A stretch of DNA of 16,720 nucleotides, taken from positions 1 through 16,720 of the forward strand of contig JALHDI010000109.1 in the NCBI GenBank assembly GCA_022839045.1, written 5' to 3'. The notes beneath the pieces are model-generated. The model worked only from the letters and a program-made list of their open reading frames with translations. It was not told the origin of the DNA and made no database searches. The stretch comes from Sporomusaceae bacterium. GTDB lineage: Bacteria; Bacillota_C; Negativicutes; Sporomusales_B; UBA7701. The translations under genes and the position numbers were made by a program. Positions 8,605 through 15,262 of this stretch are shown here, one piece after another. Every line of letters starts with the position of its first letter. Within the stretch, counting starts at the first letter, position 1.

Positions 8605-8772
8605 TGCGAACACGAGAAACAAACACCAAGATAAACATGGGTTAGGATTCTCGGCGGTACGAGGGTTCAAGGCCGAAGAAGGCACTCAGTCGCTGGCGCC
8701 CCGGCCCACCGCCGAAAGACGTGTCGCGGGGGGCTTATCAACGCCAGTATATACTATTGGCGGGAATTGTTA
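8605..8772 (+). other. Gene-free, GC-rich segment with RNA-folding potential, unassigned
   Basis: No coding sequence is visible between the ylxY stop and the GH18 promoter. TCGGCGGT (8651-8658) and ACCGCCGA (8708-8715) are perfect 8-bp complements enclosing about 49 bases rich in GGC/GCC. Downstream, CGCCAGTA (8742-8749) pairs with TATTGGCG (8755-8762) around the loop TATAC. No T tract follows either stem, so neither is a classical terminator. I could not match the segment to the c-di-GMP, c-di-AMP, cobalamin, glycine, SAM or T-box consensus from memory. Confidence 0.4.
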
Positions 8773-8802
8773 TTGATTTAGAGGCTCCATCTGTGATACT
8801 AT
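8773..8802 (+). promoter_or_regulatory. Candidate sigma-A promoter of the GH18-amidase operon
   Basis: TTGATT (8773-8778) and TACTAT (8797-8802) are 18 bases apart; GATACT at 8795-8800 with a 16-base spacer is an alternative. Transcription would start near 8809, about 70 bases before the GH18 start. Confidence 0.5.
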
Positions 8803-8815
8803 GTTTACATAACAA

Positions 8816-8856
8816 GTGGCTATCTGACGGTTCAGGCTGCCGGGTAGCCGCTTTTA
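8816..8856 (+). promoter_or_regulatory. Leader stem-loop upstream of the GH18 gene
   Basis: GTGGCTA (8816-8822) can pair with TAGCCGC (8846-8852) with one wobble. The enclosed bases include a CTGA/TCAG mini-hairpin. A short TTTT follows, so this may be a weak attenuator. The ribosome site GGGGAGG lies about 15 bases further on. No ligand class could be assigned. Confidence 0.35.
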
Positions 8857-8880
8857 ATTGTCGTAAGGGGAGGTAGCGAA

Positions 8881-10089
8881 ATGATCAAATACAAGCAGTA
8901 TATCGCCGTGATTACCCTTGTCGTCGTGTTCGCCGCCGTCCTCGCGCCGACGGCGCCGGCACAGGCGTTTTCGCCGAGCGATCTCACCGGCCAGACCACC
9001 GGCGCGGACAAATCGTCGGGCAACGGGTTATTCAACATTTTGCTGGGGCTGCTCCTCGGCAACCTGTTTGGCAATATTTTCGGCTCCGATCAGGCTACGG
9101 GGGACAAGCCCGGCCTCCCGGGAACGCTGACAGGCGGCAAGGAGATGATGGGCTTCTACGCCGAGTGGTGGCCGACCGATACGTCGTCCTACACTTCGCT
9201 GGCGAAGAACATCGATACGATCCGGACGATCATCCCTTACTGGGGGACGATCGAGGAGAACGGCGCGCTCACCGACCGCGGCGGCCAAGACCACGCCTCG
9301 GTGGTGAAGTATGCCCACGCCAGCAACACCAAGGTGTTGCTGCTGGTCAACAACGCCAAGCAGACGGGCGCGAGCGTGCCCGTGCACACCGTGCTGGCCA
9401 GTCCCGCGCTGCGCAAGACGGCCATCGACAACCTGGAGGCTTATATCAAGAAGTACAATCTCGACGGCGTCAATATCGACTTCGAGATGGTGCCGGCCGG
9501 CGACCGCAACAACCTGACGGCGTTCATGAAGGAGCTGTACGGACGTCTGAAGCCCCAGGGGTATATCGTGTCCATCGACGTTTTCCCGAAAACGGATGAG
9601 AACAGCGATGTCGCGGCTGCCTACGACTATGGCCAGTTGGCCCTGTACGCCGACCGCATCGTGATTATGACCTACGATAACCACGGAGTGTGGAGCGGCC
9701 CGGGCCCGATCGCCGATATCAACTGGGTGGAGAACAGCCTCAAGTACGCTCTCAGATTCATTCCCAAGAACAAGCTGTACCTGGGCGTGGCCGGCTATGG
9801 CTACGACTGGTCGAACAAAGGGGTTGAGAGTCTCGAGTACGCCCCGCTCATGAATCTGGCCGACAAGTACGGCGCTGCCGTGAAGTGGGACGAGGCCTCG
9901 AAATCGCCGCACTTCAGCTACACTGCGTCTGACGGCGTCAGCCACACCGTCTGGTTCGAGAACAGCAGGAGCGCCGCGTACAAGCTGGACCTCGTCAAGA
10001 AGTACGACATCGCCGGCGCGGCCCTTTGGAAGCTCGGCGAGGAAGATCCTGCGCTCTGGCGGACTGTAAAGGAAAGGCTTGGTCCGTGA
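8881..10089 (+). CDS. Secreted glycoside hydrolase family 18 protein (YaaH/chitinase-like)
   Basis: GH18 enzymes cleave beta-1,4 bonds in chitin or peptidoglycan; Firmicute relatives such as YaaH/SleL act on spore cortex or cell wall. The 402-residue protein starts at an ATG after GGGGAGG. It has a signal peptide (1-29, probable cut after AQA), a Ser/Thr/Gly linker, an unusual hydrophobic Gly/Leu/Phe stretch (49-68), and the catalytic barrel from about 88 (MMGFYAEWW). The GH18 motif is DGVNIDFE (195-202) with Glu202 as the likely acid. IVIMTYDNHG and GYGYDWSNK are typical later strands, and the end GAALWKLGEEDPALW matches the YaaH group. It lacks LysM domains, so wall attachment must differ. 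An amidase gene follows after 33 bases in the same operon. Confidence 0.9.
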   Translation: MIKYKQYIAVITLVVVFAAVLAPTAPAQAFSPSDLTGQTTGADKSSGNGLFNILLGLLLGNLFGNIFGSDQATGDKPGLPGTLTGGKEMMGFYAEWWPTDTSSYTSLAKNIDTIRTIIPYWGTIEENGALTDRGGQDHASVVKYAHASNTKVLLLVNNAKQTGASVPVHTVLASPALRKTAIDNLEAYIKKYNLDGVNIDFEMVPAGDRNNLTAFMKELYGRLKPQGYIVSIDVFPKTDENSDVAAAYDYGQLALYADRIVIMTYDNHGVWSGPGPIADINWVENSLKYALRFIPKNKLYLGVAGYGYDWSNKGVESLEYAPLMNLADKYGAAVKWDEASKSPHFSYTASDGVSHTVWFENSRSAAYKLDLVKKYDIAGAALWKLGEEDPALWRTVKERLGP

Positions 10090-10122
10090 GCGACGCGACA
10101 ACAATAGTACGGGAGGTCCACA

Positions 10123-10992
10123 GTGTATAATAAAAAACGCCACAAGCTGCTGACCTGGACTCTGTTGCTGGCCGTCGTGCTGACCATTCTCGCACCGCTG
10201 CCGGTCACACAGGCGGCCGGCACGGGCGACGTCCTCGGCGCGCTTACCGCCCCGACCGCGCCGACGTCCGACGGCGGCGGCATCTTGAACACGCTGTTCA
10301 GCTTCTTGTTCGACAAAATCCTCGGTCCCATCTTCAATATCTTCGGTGGCGGCTCGACTTCGACCGCTCCGCCTGTCACCCTGCCGCCGTCGCCGCCCTC
10401 CGGCGGACCGGCCATCGACAGCGGCGTGCTGCGCGGCAAGGTCATTGTCGTCGACCCCGGCCACGGCGGCACCAACCCGGGCGCGGTGGCGAACGGCACC
10501 CGCGAGACCGACAACAATCTGGCCGTAAGCCTCAAGCTGCGCGATAGGCTTCGCCAGGCCGGCGCCAAGGTGATTATGACCAGGGAAACCGACCGGACCG
10601 TGGCGAAGGCCGGCAGCACACTCGGCCAGGAACTGCAGGCCAGGGTGGATATCGCCGAACGCAACAATGCCGATATTTTCGTGAGCATCCATTCCAACTC
10701 CAACCCCGCCCCGGCGATCGCGGGCGCCATGACCTTCTACCCCAGCGATAGGTCGTCCAAACTGGCCCTGGAGGTCCAGAACGGCATCATCCGCGAGACG
10801 GCGGCGGTCGATAAGGGCACCCAATCGGCCACCTACTACGTGCTGCGCAATACAACGATGCCCAGCACCCTGGTGGAGATGGGCTTCGTGACGAACGCGG
10901 CCGAGGCGGCGAAGCTCCAGAACGACGCCTACCGCAACCGCATTGCCCAGGGCATTTTCACGGGGATCGTGAAATACTTCCAGGCCAACTGA
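10123..10992 (+). CDS. Secreted N-acetylmuramoyl-L-alanine amidase (Amidase_3)
   Basis: This zinc amidase family cuts the bond between MurNAc and the stem peptide in peptidoglycan. The 289-residue protein starts at GTG 10123, six bases after GGGAGG. Residues 1-32 are a signal peptide ending near TQAA. Residues 53-76 form a hydrophobic Phe/Leu/Gly stretch similar to one in the preceding GH18 protein, followed by a Pro-rich linker (about 81-97). The catalytic domain runs from about 105: VDPGHGG with His114, RETDNN with Glu128, SIHSN with His190, and LVEMGF with catalytic Glu252. All expected zinc ligands are present, so it should be active. It is CwlD/AmiC-like but has no SH3 or LysM domain. 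Together with the GH18 enzyme it could cut both glycan and peptide links; that partnership is inference. Confidence 0.93.
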   Translation: MYNKKRHKLLTWTLLLAVVLTILAPLPVTQAAGTGDVLGALTAPTAPTSDGGGILNTLFSFLFDKILGPIFNIFGGGSTSTAPPVTLPPSPPSGGPAIDSGVLRGKVIVVDPGHGGTNPGAVANGTRETDNNLAVSLKLRDRLRQAGAKVIMTRETDRTVAKAGSTLGQELQARVDIAERNNADIFVSIHSNSNPAPAIAGAMTFYPSDRSSKLALEVQNGIIRETAAVDKGTQSATYYVLRNTTMPSTLVEMGFVTNAAEAAKLQNDAYRNRIAQGIFTGIVKYFQAN

Positions 10993-10994
10993 CA

Positions 10995-11033
10995 AAAGAT
11001 GCCCCCGCTATAATGCGAGGGCATCTTTCTTTT
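10995..11033 (+). terminator. Intrinsic terminator after the amidase gene
   Basis: AAAGATGCCC (10995-11004) pairs with GGGCATCTTT (11019-11028). One C/A mismatch and a further CGC/GCG enclose the loop TATAAT. A T-rich tail follows to 11033. It begins three bases after the stop. Confidence 0.9.
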
Positions 11034-11066
11034 CCGCCGGGCCGAGTTTTATTCAATCGACAAAGT

Positions 11067-11072
11067 TATAAT
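11067..11072 (+). promoter_or_regulatory. Possible -10 element for the M16 peptidase gene
   Basis: A perfect TATAAT stands about 80 bases before the start codon, after the previous terminator. No good -35 hexamer is present 16-18 bases upstream (only GAGTTT). The promoter is therefore tentative; an activator or another sigma factor could be involved. Confidence 0.35.
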
Positions 11073-11151
11073 AATAAATGGCCAAAAGCAGGATTTACGT
11101 CTCGGCGAGCGAATATAAGGATAGCTTATAGCTGAAACAAAGGAGCGTTCT

Positions 11152-12405
11152 ATGTACCAGAAATCGATACTCCCGAACGGTATCAGAGTTGTGACCGAGG
11201 CCATCCCGTATGTCAAATCGGTCACGGTTGGCGTATGGGTCGGGACGGGTTCCCGCAACGAGGAGGACCACAACCACGGGATCAGCCACTTCATCGAGCA
11301 TCTGATGTTCAAGGGGACCGCCAACCGCTCGGCCAAGGACATCGCCGAAACGGTCGACGCGGTGGGCGGGCAGCTTAACGCTTTCACCGCCAAGGAATAC
11401 ACCTGCTATTATATCAAGGTGCTGGACAATCACCTTGAGCTGGCGCTCGACATTCTGAGCGACATGATGCTGTCTTCGCGCTACGCTTCCGAGGATATCG
11501 CCCGCGAACGGGAGGTCGTCCTGGAAGAGGTCAATATGTACGAGGACTCGCCCGACGAGCTCGTGCACGATATCTACCTGGACAATGTCTGGCCTCATCA
11601 TCCGCTTGGCCGGAACATCCTAGGCACCACCGAGTCCATCGGCCGCTTCGACCGCAATCTCGTGTGCGAGTACTACGACAGCTTCTACCGGCCGGACAAT
11701 ATCGTGATCGCCGCCGCCGGCAACCTCGTCCACGCCAGGGTGGAAGAGCTGATCGGCAGGTTTTTCGGCGGCTTCTCCGGCCGTAAAAAGGCGCAGGCCG
11801 CTAAACCGCCCCTGCTCACGTCGACCCGCCGCCTGCACGCCCGTGAAAGCGAGCAGGTCCATTTCTGCCTCGGTACGGCGAGCGTGCCCCAGGATTCGCC
11901 CGACATCTACGTCGCCCACGTCCTCAACAACATTCTCGGCGGCGGCATTTCGTCGCGTCTCTTCCAGGCGATCCGCGAGGAGCGCGGCCTGGCTTACTCC
12001 ATCTATTCGTACCTCAGCAATTACAGCGACTCCGGCCTGTTCACCATCTACGCCGGCACCCGCCCCGCCAACCTCGACCAGGTCGTCGAGCTCATCCTCG
12101 AAAATGTCGAGCAACTGAAAAACGGCGATCTCAGCGCCGCGGAGCTGAACAAGACCAAGGAGCAGCTCAAGGGCAACCTGCTGCTCGGGCTCGAGAGTTC
12201 CAGCAGCCGTATGTCGCGGCTTGGCAAGATGGAGATAACGATGGGCAAGTACACCACCCTCGACGAGGTTGTCGCCAAAATCGAGAAGGTCTCGCTGGAC
12301 GATCTCCAGAAGATGATGGATACCGTCTTCTGCGCCGAAAAGCTGTCTTTCACCGCCCTCGGGCCGGTTAAGGACAACGCCCTTCCGAAGGGCCTGCGGG
12401 TCTGA
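11152..12405 (+). CDS. mlpA: M16 family zinc metallopeptidase (MlpA/YmxG type)
   Basis: M16 peptidases are inverzincin proteases related to mitochondrial processing peptidase. The 417-residue protein starts at an ATG after AAAGGAG. The inverted zinc motif is HFIEH (His46, Glu49, His50) followed by the third ligand Glu126 in EEVNMYED, the HxxEH-x75-E pattern of active members. The C-terminal half is the paired non-catalytic M16_C domain, with ILGGGISSRLFQAIREERGL and AYSIYSYLSNYSDSG. Length equals the single-chain bacterial type (about 410). In B. subtilis the homologue follows ylxY and precedes ymxH. Here ylxY and mlpA are separated by two wall hydrolase genes. The dut gene follows after nine bases, so they are cotranscribed. 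Confidence 0.95.
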   Translation: MYQKSILPNGIRVVTEAIPYVKSVTVGVWVGTGSRNEEDHNHGISHFIEHLMFKGTANRSAKDIAETVDAVGGQLNAFTAKEYTCYYIKVLDNHLELALDILSDMMLSSRYASEDIAREREVVLEEVNMYEDSPDELVHDIYLDNVWPHHPLGRNILGTTESIGRFDRNLVCEYYDSFYRPDNIVIAAAGNLVHARVEELIGRFFGGFSGRKKAQAAKPPLLTSTRRLHARESEQVHFCLGTASVPQDSPDIYVAHVLNNILGGGISSRLFQAIREERGLAYSIYSYLSNYSDSGLFTIYAGTRPANLDQVVELILENVEQLKNGDLSAAELNKTKEQLKGNLLLGLESSSSRMSRLGKMEITMGKYTTLDEVVAKIEKVSLDDLQKMMDTVFCAEKLSFTALGPVKDNALPKGLRV

Positions 12406-12414
12406 GGAGGCGCG

Positions 12415-12861
12415 ATGAGGAACCGCGGATTCGAGCTTATCGCCGCCTATAAGGATTCGGGACTGCCGCTGCCGGAGCGCAAGACGGCCGCCAGCGCCGG
12501 CTACGACATAACGGCCGCCGCCGACGTCCTGCTGCCCCCGGGCAGGGTCTCCCTCGTTCCCACAGGTATTAAAGCTTACATGCAGGCAGACGAATACCTC
12601 GGCATCCACATCCGTTCCGGCCTGGCGGTGAAACATGCCCTCAGCCTTGTCAACGGCCAGGGGATTATCGACGCCGATTACTACGACAACCCCGGCAACG
12701 AGGGCCATATCCTCATCGCCGTGTTCAACCACGGCGCTGTGGCGGTGAAAATCGGCAGGGGCGAACGCATCGCCCAGGGCATCTTCTACAAGTACCTACG
12801 CGCCGACGGCGACAAAGCGTCGGCCGGGCGGGAAGGCGGCCTGGGGAGCACTGGTAAGTAG
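12415..12861 (+). CDS. dut: Deoxyuridine 5'-triphosphate nucleotidohydrolase
   Basis: dUTPase hydrolyses dUTP to dUMP and pyrophosphate, keeping uracil out of DNA and supplying dUMP for thymidylate. The 148-residue protein carries all five motifs of the trimeric family: SAGYDI (27-32), IRSGLA (66-71), GIIDADYYD (83-91) with the catalytic Asp, GERIAQG, and the C-terminal REGGLGSTGK (139-148). In the last motif a Leu replaces the Phe that usually stacks on uracil. The ATG follows GAGGAGG that overlaps the mlpA stop. No terminator is visible after it. Confidence 0.95.
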   Translation: MRNRGFELIAAYKDSGLPLPERKTAASAGYDITAAADVLLPPGRVSLVPTGIKAYMQADEYLGIHIRSGLAVKHALSLVNGQGIIDADYYDNPGNEGHILIAVFNHGAVAVKIGRGERIAQGIFYKYLRADGDKASAGREGGLGSTGK

Positions 12862-12906
12862 CGGTGTGGTTAGACGCCTAGCTAATAATTCTACGGAGGT
12901 ACGGAA

Positions 12907-13308
12907 ATGAAAGAGGTTATCGGGTTCCTGTACGCCAATCCGCTGGGGAGCCTGGCGACCGTCGAGGACGGCCAGCCGCGTGTGAGGCCGTGGGGGTTCA
13001 TGCTGGAGAAGGACGGGAAGCTGTGGTTTTGCACCGCGAACACTAAGGACGTGTTCCGCCAGTTGCGGAAGAATCCGGCTTTCGAGTTCTGCTCGACGTC
13101 GACAGAGATGGTCACGGTCAGGGTGCGCGGCGCGGCGATTTTCAGCGGCGACCGGGCGATGAAAACCGCCATTATCGACAACAGCCCGCTGGTAAAATCG
13201 ATCTACGGATCGGCCGATAACCCGGTGTTCGAGATTTTCTGCCTGGAGCACGGCAAAGCGGTTATGTCCGACCTTAGCGGTAAGCCGCCGCAGACTTTTG
13301 AGTTCTGA
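12907..13308 (+). CDS. Pyridoxamine 5'-phosphate oxidase-family FMN-binding split-barrel protein
   Basis: The 133-residue protein has the short split beta-barrel fold of the PNPOx-like flavoprotein family. Its N-terminal helix (MKEVIGFLYANPLGSLAT) is followed by the strands VEDGQPRVRPWGFML and GKLWFCTANTKDVFRQLRKN. FEFCSTSTEMVTVRVRGAAI and a final FEIFCLEHGKAVMSDLSG follow. Members of this size usually bind FMN or F420; several in anaerobes are annotated as nitroimidazole-resistance-like or general flavoproteins. The substrate cannot be told from sequence. The ATG follows GGAGG, and the gene ends at a strong bidirectional terminator. It could be read through from dut 45 bases upstream. Confidence 0.88.
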   Translation: MKEVIGFLYANPLGSLATVEDGQPRVRPWGFMLEKDGKLWFCTANTKDVFRQLRKNPAFEFCSTSTEMVTVRVRGAAIFSGDRAMKTAIIDNSPLVKSIYGSADNPVFEIFCLEHGKAVMSDLSGKPPQTFEF

Positions 13309-13333
13309 ACCCGGGAGATTGCTTTAAATACAA

Positions 13334-13372
13334 AAAGCAAGCGAGCTGATGTTCGCTTGCTTTCGTTTTTTT
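13334..13372. terminator. Bidirectional intrinsic terminator between convergent genes
   Basis: AAAGCAAGCGA (13334-13344) and TCGCTTGCTTT (13353-13363) form a perfect 11-bp stem with an 8-base loop. On the plus strand a seven-T tract follows at 13366-13372. On the minus strand the stem runs into TTTTTGTATTT. It lies between the plus-strand flavoprotein gene and the minus-strand amidase gene and can serve both. Confidence 0.92.
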
Positions 13373-13405
13373 ATACGTTGACAACCGTATAATGCCAGGT
13401 TTTGT

Positions 13406-14473
13406 TTATCTGGTTCGCATCTTTTCCGCCAGGGCCTGTTTGAATTCCGCCCAGGGGAAGATTCTCCCCGGGCAGGTGGTGTCCTTGTAGACGTCGCGGT
13501 GGCCGACGACGTTGGCCGCGCTGACGCCGTACTTGCCGGCGAGTTCGGCGGCCAGGGCGAGGAGGGAAGCCATCTGGACGGGCGAGGGGAGGGTGACGTC
13601 GAAGTCGCCGACGACGCTGATGCCGACGCTGCGGCTGTTGGCGCCGACGGCATGGGCGCCGACGGCGTATTCCGGCCGGCCGTCGGCGATCGTGCCGTCG
13701 GGGAGGATGACTTTGTGGTAGCCGATGCCGGCCCAGCCGTTCCGCAGATGGAGGTCGTGGATGGAGGCGACGGTCATGTTCGCGATCTTGGTGTGGTGGA
13801 TGACGAGCATGTCGGTGCGGCGGCGGGGAACGAGCTTTTCGGAGAAGTGCAGCCCGGGAGCGAGGAAGTTCTCTATCCGACGCCAAGAGCCGTCCCGGCC
13901 GGTCCGCGTTGCGTCTTCGTCGGCCATCATCATCCGTTCCTTTTCCGCCGCGGTGATTGCGGCTATTGTATACCCGCGCACGCGGGAATGGGTGTTGAGC
14001 CTGGTGGCGTCCGGGCCGCCAGCCGGCAGGAAGGTGACGAGCAGGCCGCCGCCGGGACGGGGAACGCTGACGGCCAATCGGTCGCGGGGATAGCCGCGGA
14101 CGATGAAGGCTTCGCTGGCGGCATCGGCGGCCATGCTATGGATGGCGGGGAAGTGCCGGCCGAGGTCGCGGAAGGTCGTGGAACCGTCCAAAATAACGGT
14201 CGCCTTGCGAACGATGTCCTGGCGGTCGTAGGTCAGCCACATCGCCGCCGCCTGGCCGCCGGCCTCCGTCAGGTAGCCGTACTCGGCCGCCGGCGGCGTC
14301 CCTGCGGGGCGCGCCGCCCATTCGTCGCGCGTCCATATCCGCCCGCCGCCGTCCTCCACGAGACGGAAACCGCCGTATCGCGCTTCGGCCGCGTCCCGGC
14401 TCATGCCGACCGAAGCCGCGGCCGGCAAGGTGGCGGAGAGCAAGAGCAATAAGGCTATTATCGCTTTGAGCAT
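13406..14473 (-). CDS. Secreted PGRP/Amidase_2-type N-acetylmuramoyl-L-alanine amidase with an uncharacterised N-terminal domain
   Basis: The C-terminal domain (about 205-355) belongs to the type 2 amidase/peptidoglycan-recognition family, which uses zinc to cut MurNAc-L-Ala bonds. Zinc ligands are His226 in VIHHT, His325 in VGHRD and Cys334 in TTCPG. Tyr252 in GIGYHK and His274 in GAHAVGAN fit the active-site cleft. The N-terminus is a clean signal peptide (LLLLLSATLPAAA, cut near 20-21). Residues about 24-195 form an extra region that I do not recognise; it begins GMSRDAAEARYG and includes WLTYDRQDIVRKATVILDG. The ATG lies after a GGGGG site. The gene is on the opposite strand from its neighbours and breaks the dut-to-ymxH order. 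A role in wall turnover or spore lysis is inference. Confidence 0.9.
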   Translation of the reverse strand: MLKAIIALLLLLSATLPAAASVGMSRDAAEARYGGFRLVEDGGGRIWTRDEWAARPAGTPPAAEYGYLTEAGGQAAAMWLTYDRQDIVRKATVILDGSTTFRDLGRHFPAIHSMAADAASEAFIVRGYPRDRLAVSVPRPGGGLLVTFLPAGGPDATRLNTHSRVRGYTIAAITAAEKERMMMADEDATRTGRDGSWRRIENFLAPGLHFSEKLVPRRRTDMLVIHHTKIANMTVASIHDLHLRNGWAGIGYHKVILPDGTIADGRPEYAVGAHAVGANSRSVGISVVGDFDVTLPSPVQMASLLALAAELAGKYGVSAANVVGHRDVYKDTTCPGRIFPWAEFKQALAEKMRTR

Positions 14474-14511
14474 TCTTAACCCCCGTTTAGCGGCATTTCC
14501 CGTAATTAAGA

Positions 14512-14533
14512 GGAGGCTGCCCGCGCAGCCTCC
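14512..14533 (-). terminator. Hairpin between the small hypothetical gene and the PGRP amidase
   Basis: GGAGGCTGC and GCAGCCTCC form a perfect 9-bp stem with the loop GCGG on the minus strand. The following bases are TCTTAATTACG, a weak T tract. It lies six bases after the 71-residue gene's stop and about 40 before the amidase start. It may be a leaky terminator that lowers amidase expression. Confidence 0.55.
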
Positions 14534-14538
14534 CGGCG

Positions 14539-14754
14539 TTATTGGTTCGTTACTTCTTTGAGGATGGCAGCGGCGTTGGCGTTGAGATACTCGAGTTCGG
14601 CAGGGTTCTTGGTCTTGGGCTTGAGGCCGGTGACGGTGCCGTCTTCTCCTTTGGCGAAGTCGAAGTATACCAGGGCCTGATTTCCCGCGTCGTCGATGAG
14701 CGACAGTTGGCCGCCCCGTTTGGTGGCGTAACCGATTTCATGTTTAACGAACAA
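14539..14754 (-). CDS. Hypothetical protein, 71 residues
   Basis: I do not recognise this protein. It reads from a TTG at 14754, seven bases after the ribosome site GGGGGTG, to a stop just before a hairpin. The sequence is soluble-looking, with no signal peptide or membrane segment. It is predicted as beta strands (YATKRGGQLSLIDDAGNQAL, VYFDF) followed by a polar turn rich in Gly, Lys and Asp and a C-terminal helix (PAELEYLNANAAAILKEV). A good ribosome site, a TATAAT upstream and no overlap with other genes support expression. The other frames here have weaker start signals. It is in line with the PGRP amidase gene and may be cotranscribed with it. Confidence 0.65.
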   Translation of the reverse strand: MFVKHEIGYATKRGGQLSLIDDAGNQALVYFDFAKGEDGTVTGLKPKTKNPAELEYLNANAAAILKEVTNQ

Positions 14755-14774
14755 ATCTAAACACCCCCGCAGTT

Positions 14775-14780
14775 ATTATA
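14775..14780 (-). promoter_or_regulatory. Possible -10 element for the minus-strand pair
   Basis: TATAAT on the minus strand sits about 20 bases before the TTG start. No matching -35 hexamer is found 16-19 bases upstream. The resulting transcript would have a very short leader containing the GGGGGTG site. Confidence 0.35.
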
Positions 14781-14935
14781 TTTCGTAATATTCTCATAAC
14801 GTTGGTTAATTCCTGCCGGTCGAAGGGGCAGGGGGGCATAAAAGGTTTTTATCGGTCGCCGGCAGCAGACCGCGAAGCATATTCGCACCGGCCGGCGCAT
14901 AACCATATTGGTAAGAGTTGGCAGGAGGGATGGAC

Positions 14936-15253
14936 ATGGTTTTTGTCCTTTTGCTCGTTTTGCTCGGTCTCATCTTGCTCTCCCTGTGGCTCAGGGTGCG
15001 CCTCCGCCGCGACAGCGTCGCGGGGGTGGAGACGAAGTCGTCGCCGGTGGCGATGGCCGTGCAGGAGCTTGTCGCCACGGCCGGCGGCGTTTATCTCGCG
15101 ATCGTAGCCCTGACGTCCTTCCTCAAGCTGGATATGCCGGACAAAGTGTCGCTGATGGCGGTTAAGGTCGATCCCCTGGCGGTCACGTCCATCGTCCTGG
15201 CGATCGTCCAGCCGTTATTCTCCCACCTGTTTCTCAAATTTTTCCATAAGTAG
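14936..15253 (+). CDS. Small integral membrane protein of unknown function
   Basis: The start was set at ATG 14936, six bases after GGAGGG; an upstream TTG and an ATG that abuts the ribosome site are less likely. The 105-residue product has three probable membrane segments, at about 1-19 (FVLLLVLLGLILLSLWL), 41-62 and 80-103. A basic loop (RVRLRRDS) follows the first segment. It resembles small uncharacterised membrane proteins of spore-forming Firmicutes, but I know no named family. The TAG stop is ten bases before the GTG of the PRC-barrel gene, so the two are translationally close and probably cotranscribed. Confidence 0.75.
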   Translation: MVFVLLLVLLGLILLSLWLRVRLRRDSVAGVETKSSPVAMAVQELVATAGGVYLAIVALTSFLKLDMPDKVSLMAVKVDPLAVTSIVLAIVQPLFSHLFLKFFHK

Positions 15254-15262
15254 GTGACGAAG

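Noticed and set aside
8641..8856. c-di-GMP, c-di-AMP, glycine, SAM or T-box riboswitch before the GH18 gene
   Set aside because: I compared remembered consensus blocks and none had its core motifs in order, so the segment was left unassigned.
9028..10995. 655-codon minus-strand open frame across the GH18 and amidase genes
   Set aside because: It spans two sense genes that have full catalytic motifs and the gap between them, and resembles no known protein.
13499..14452. 317-codon plus-strand open frame opposite the PGRP amidase
   Set aside because: The minus strand carries a signal peptide and all zinc ligands; the plus frame is Gly/Val/Ala/Asp-rich shadow sequence.
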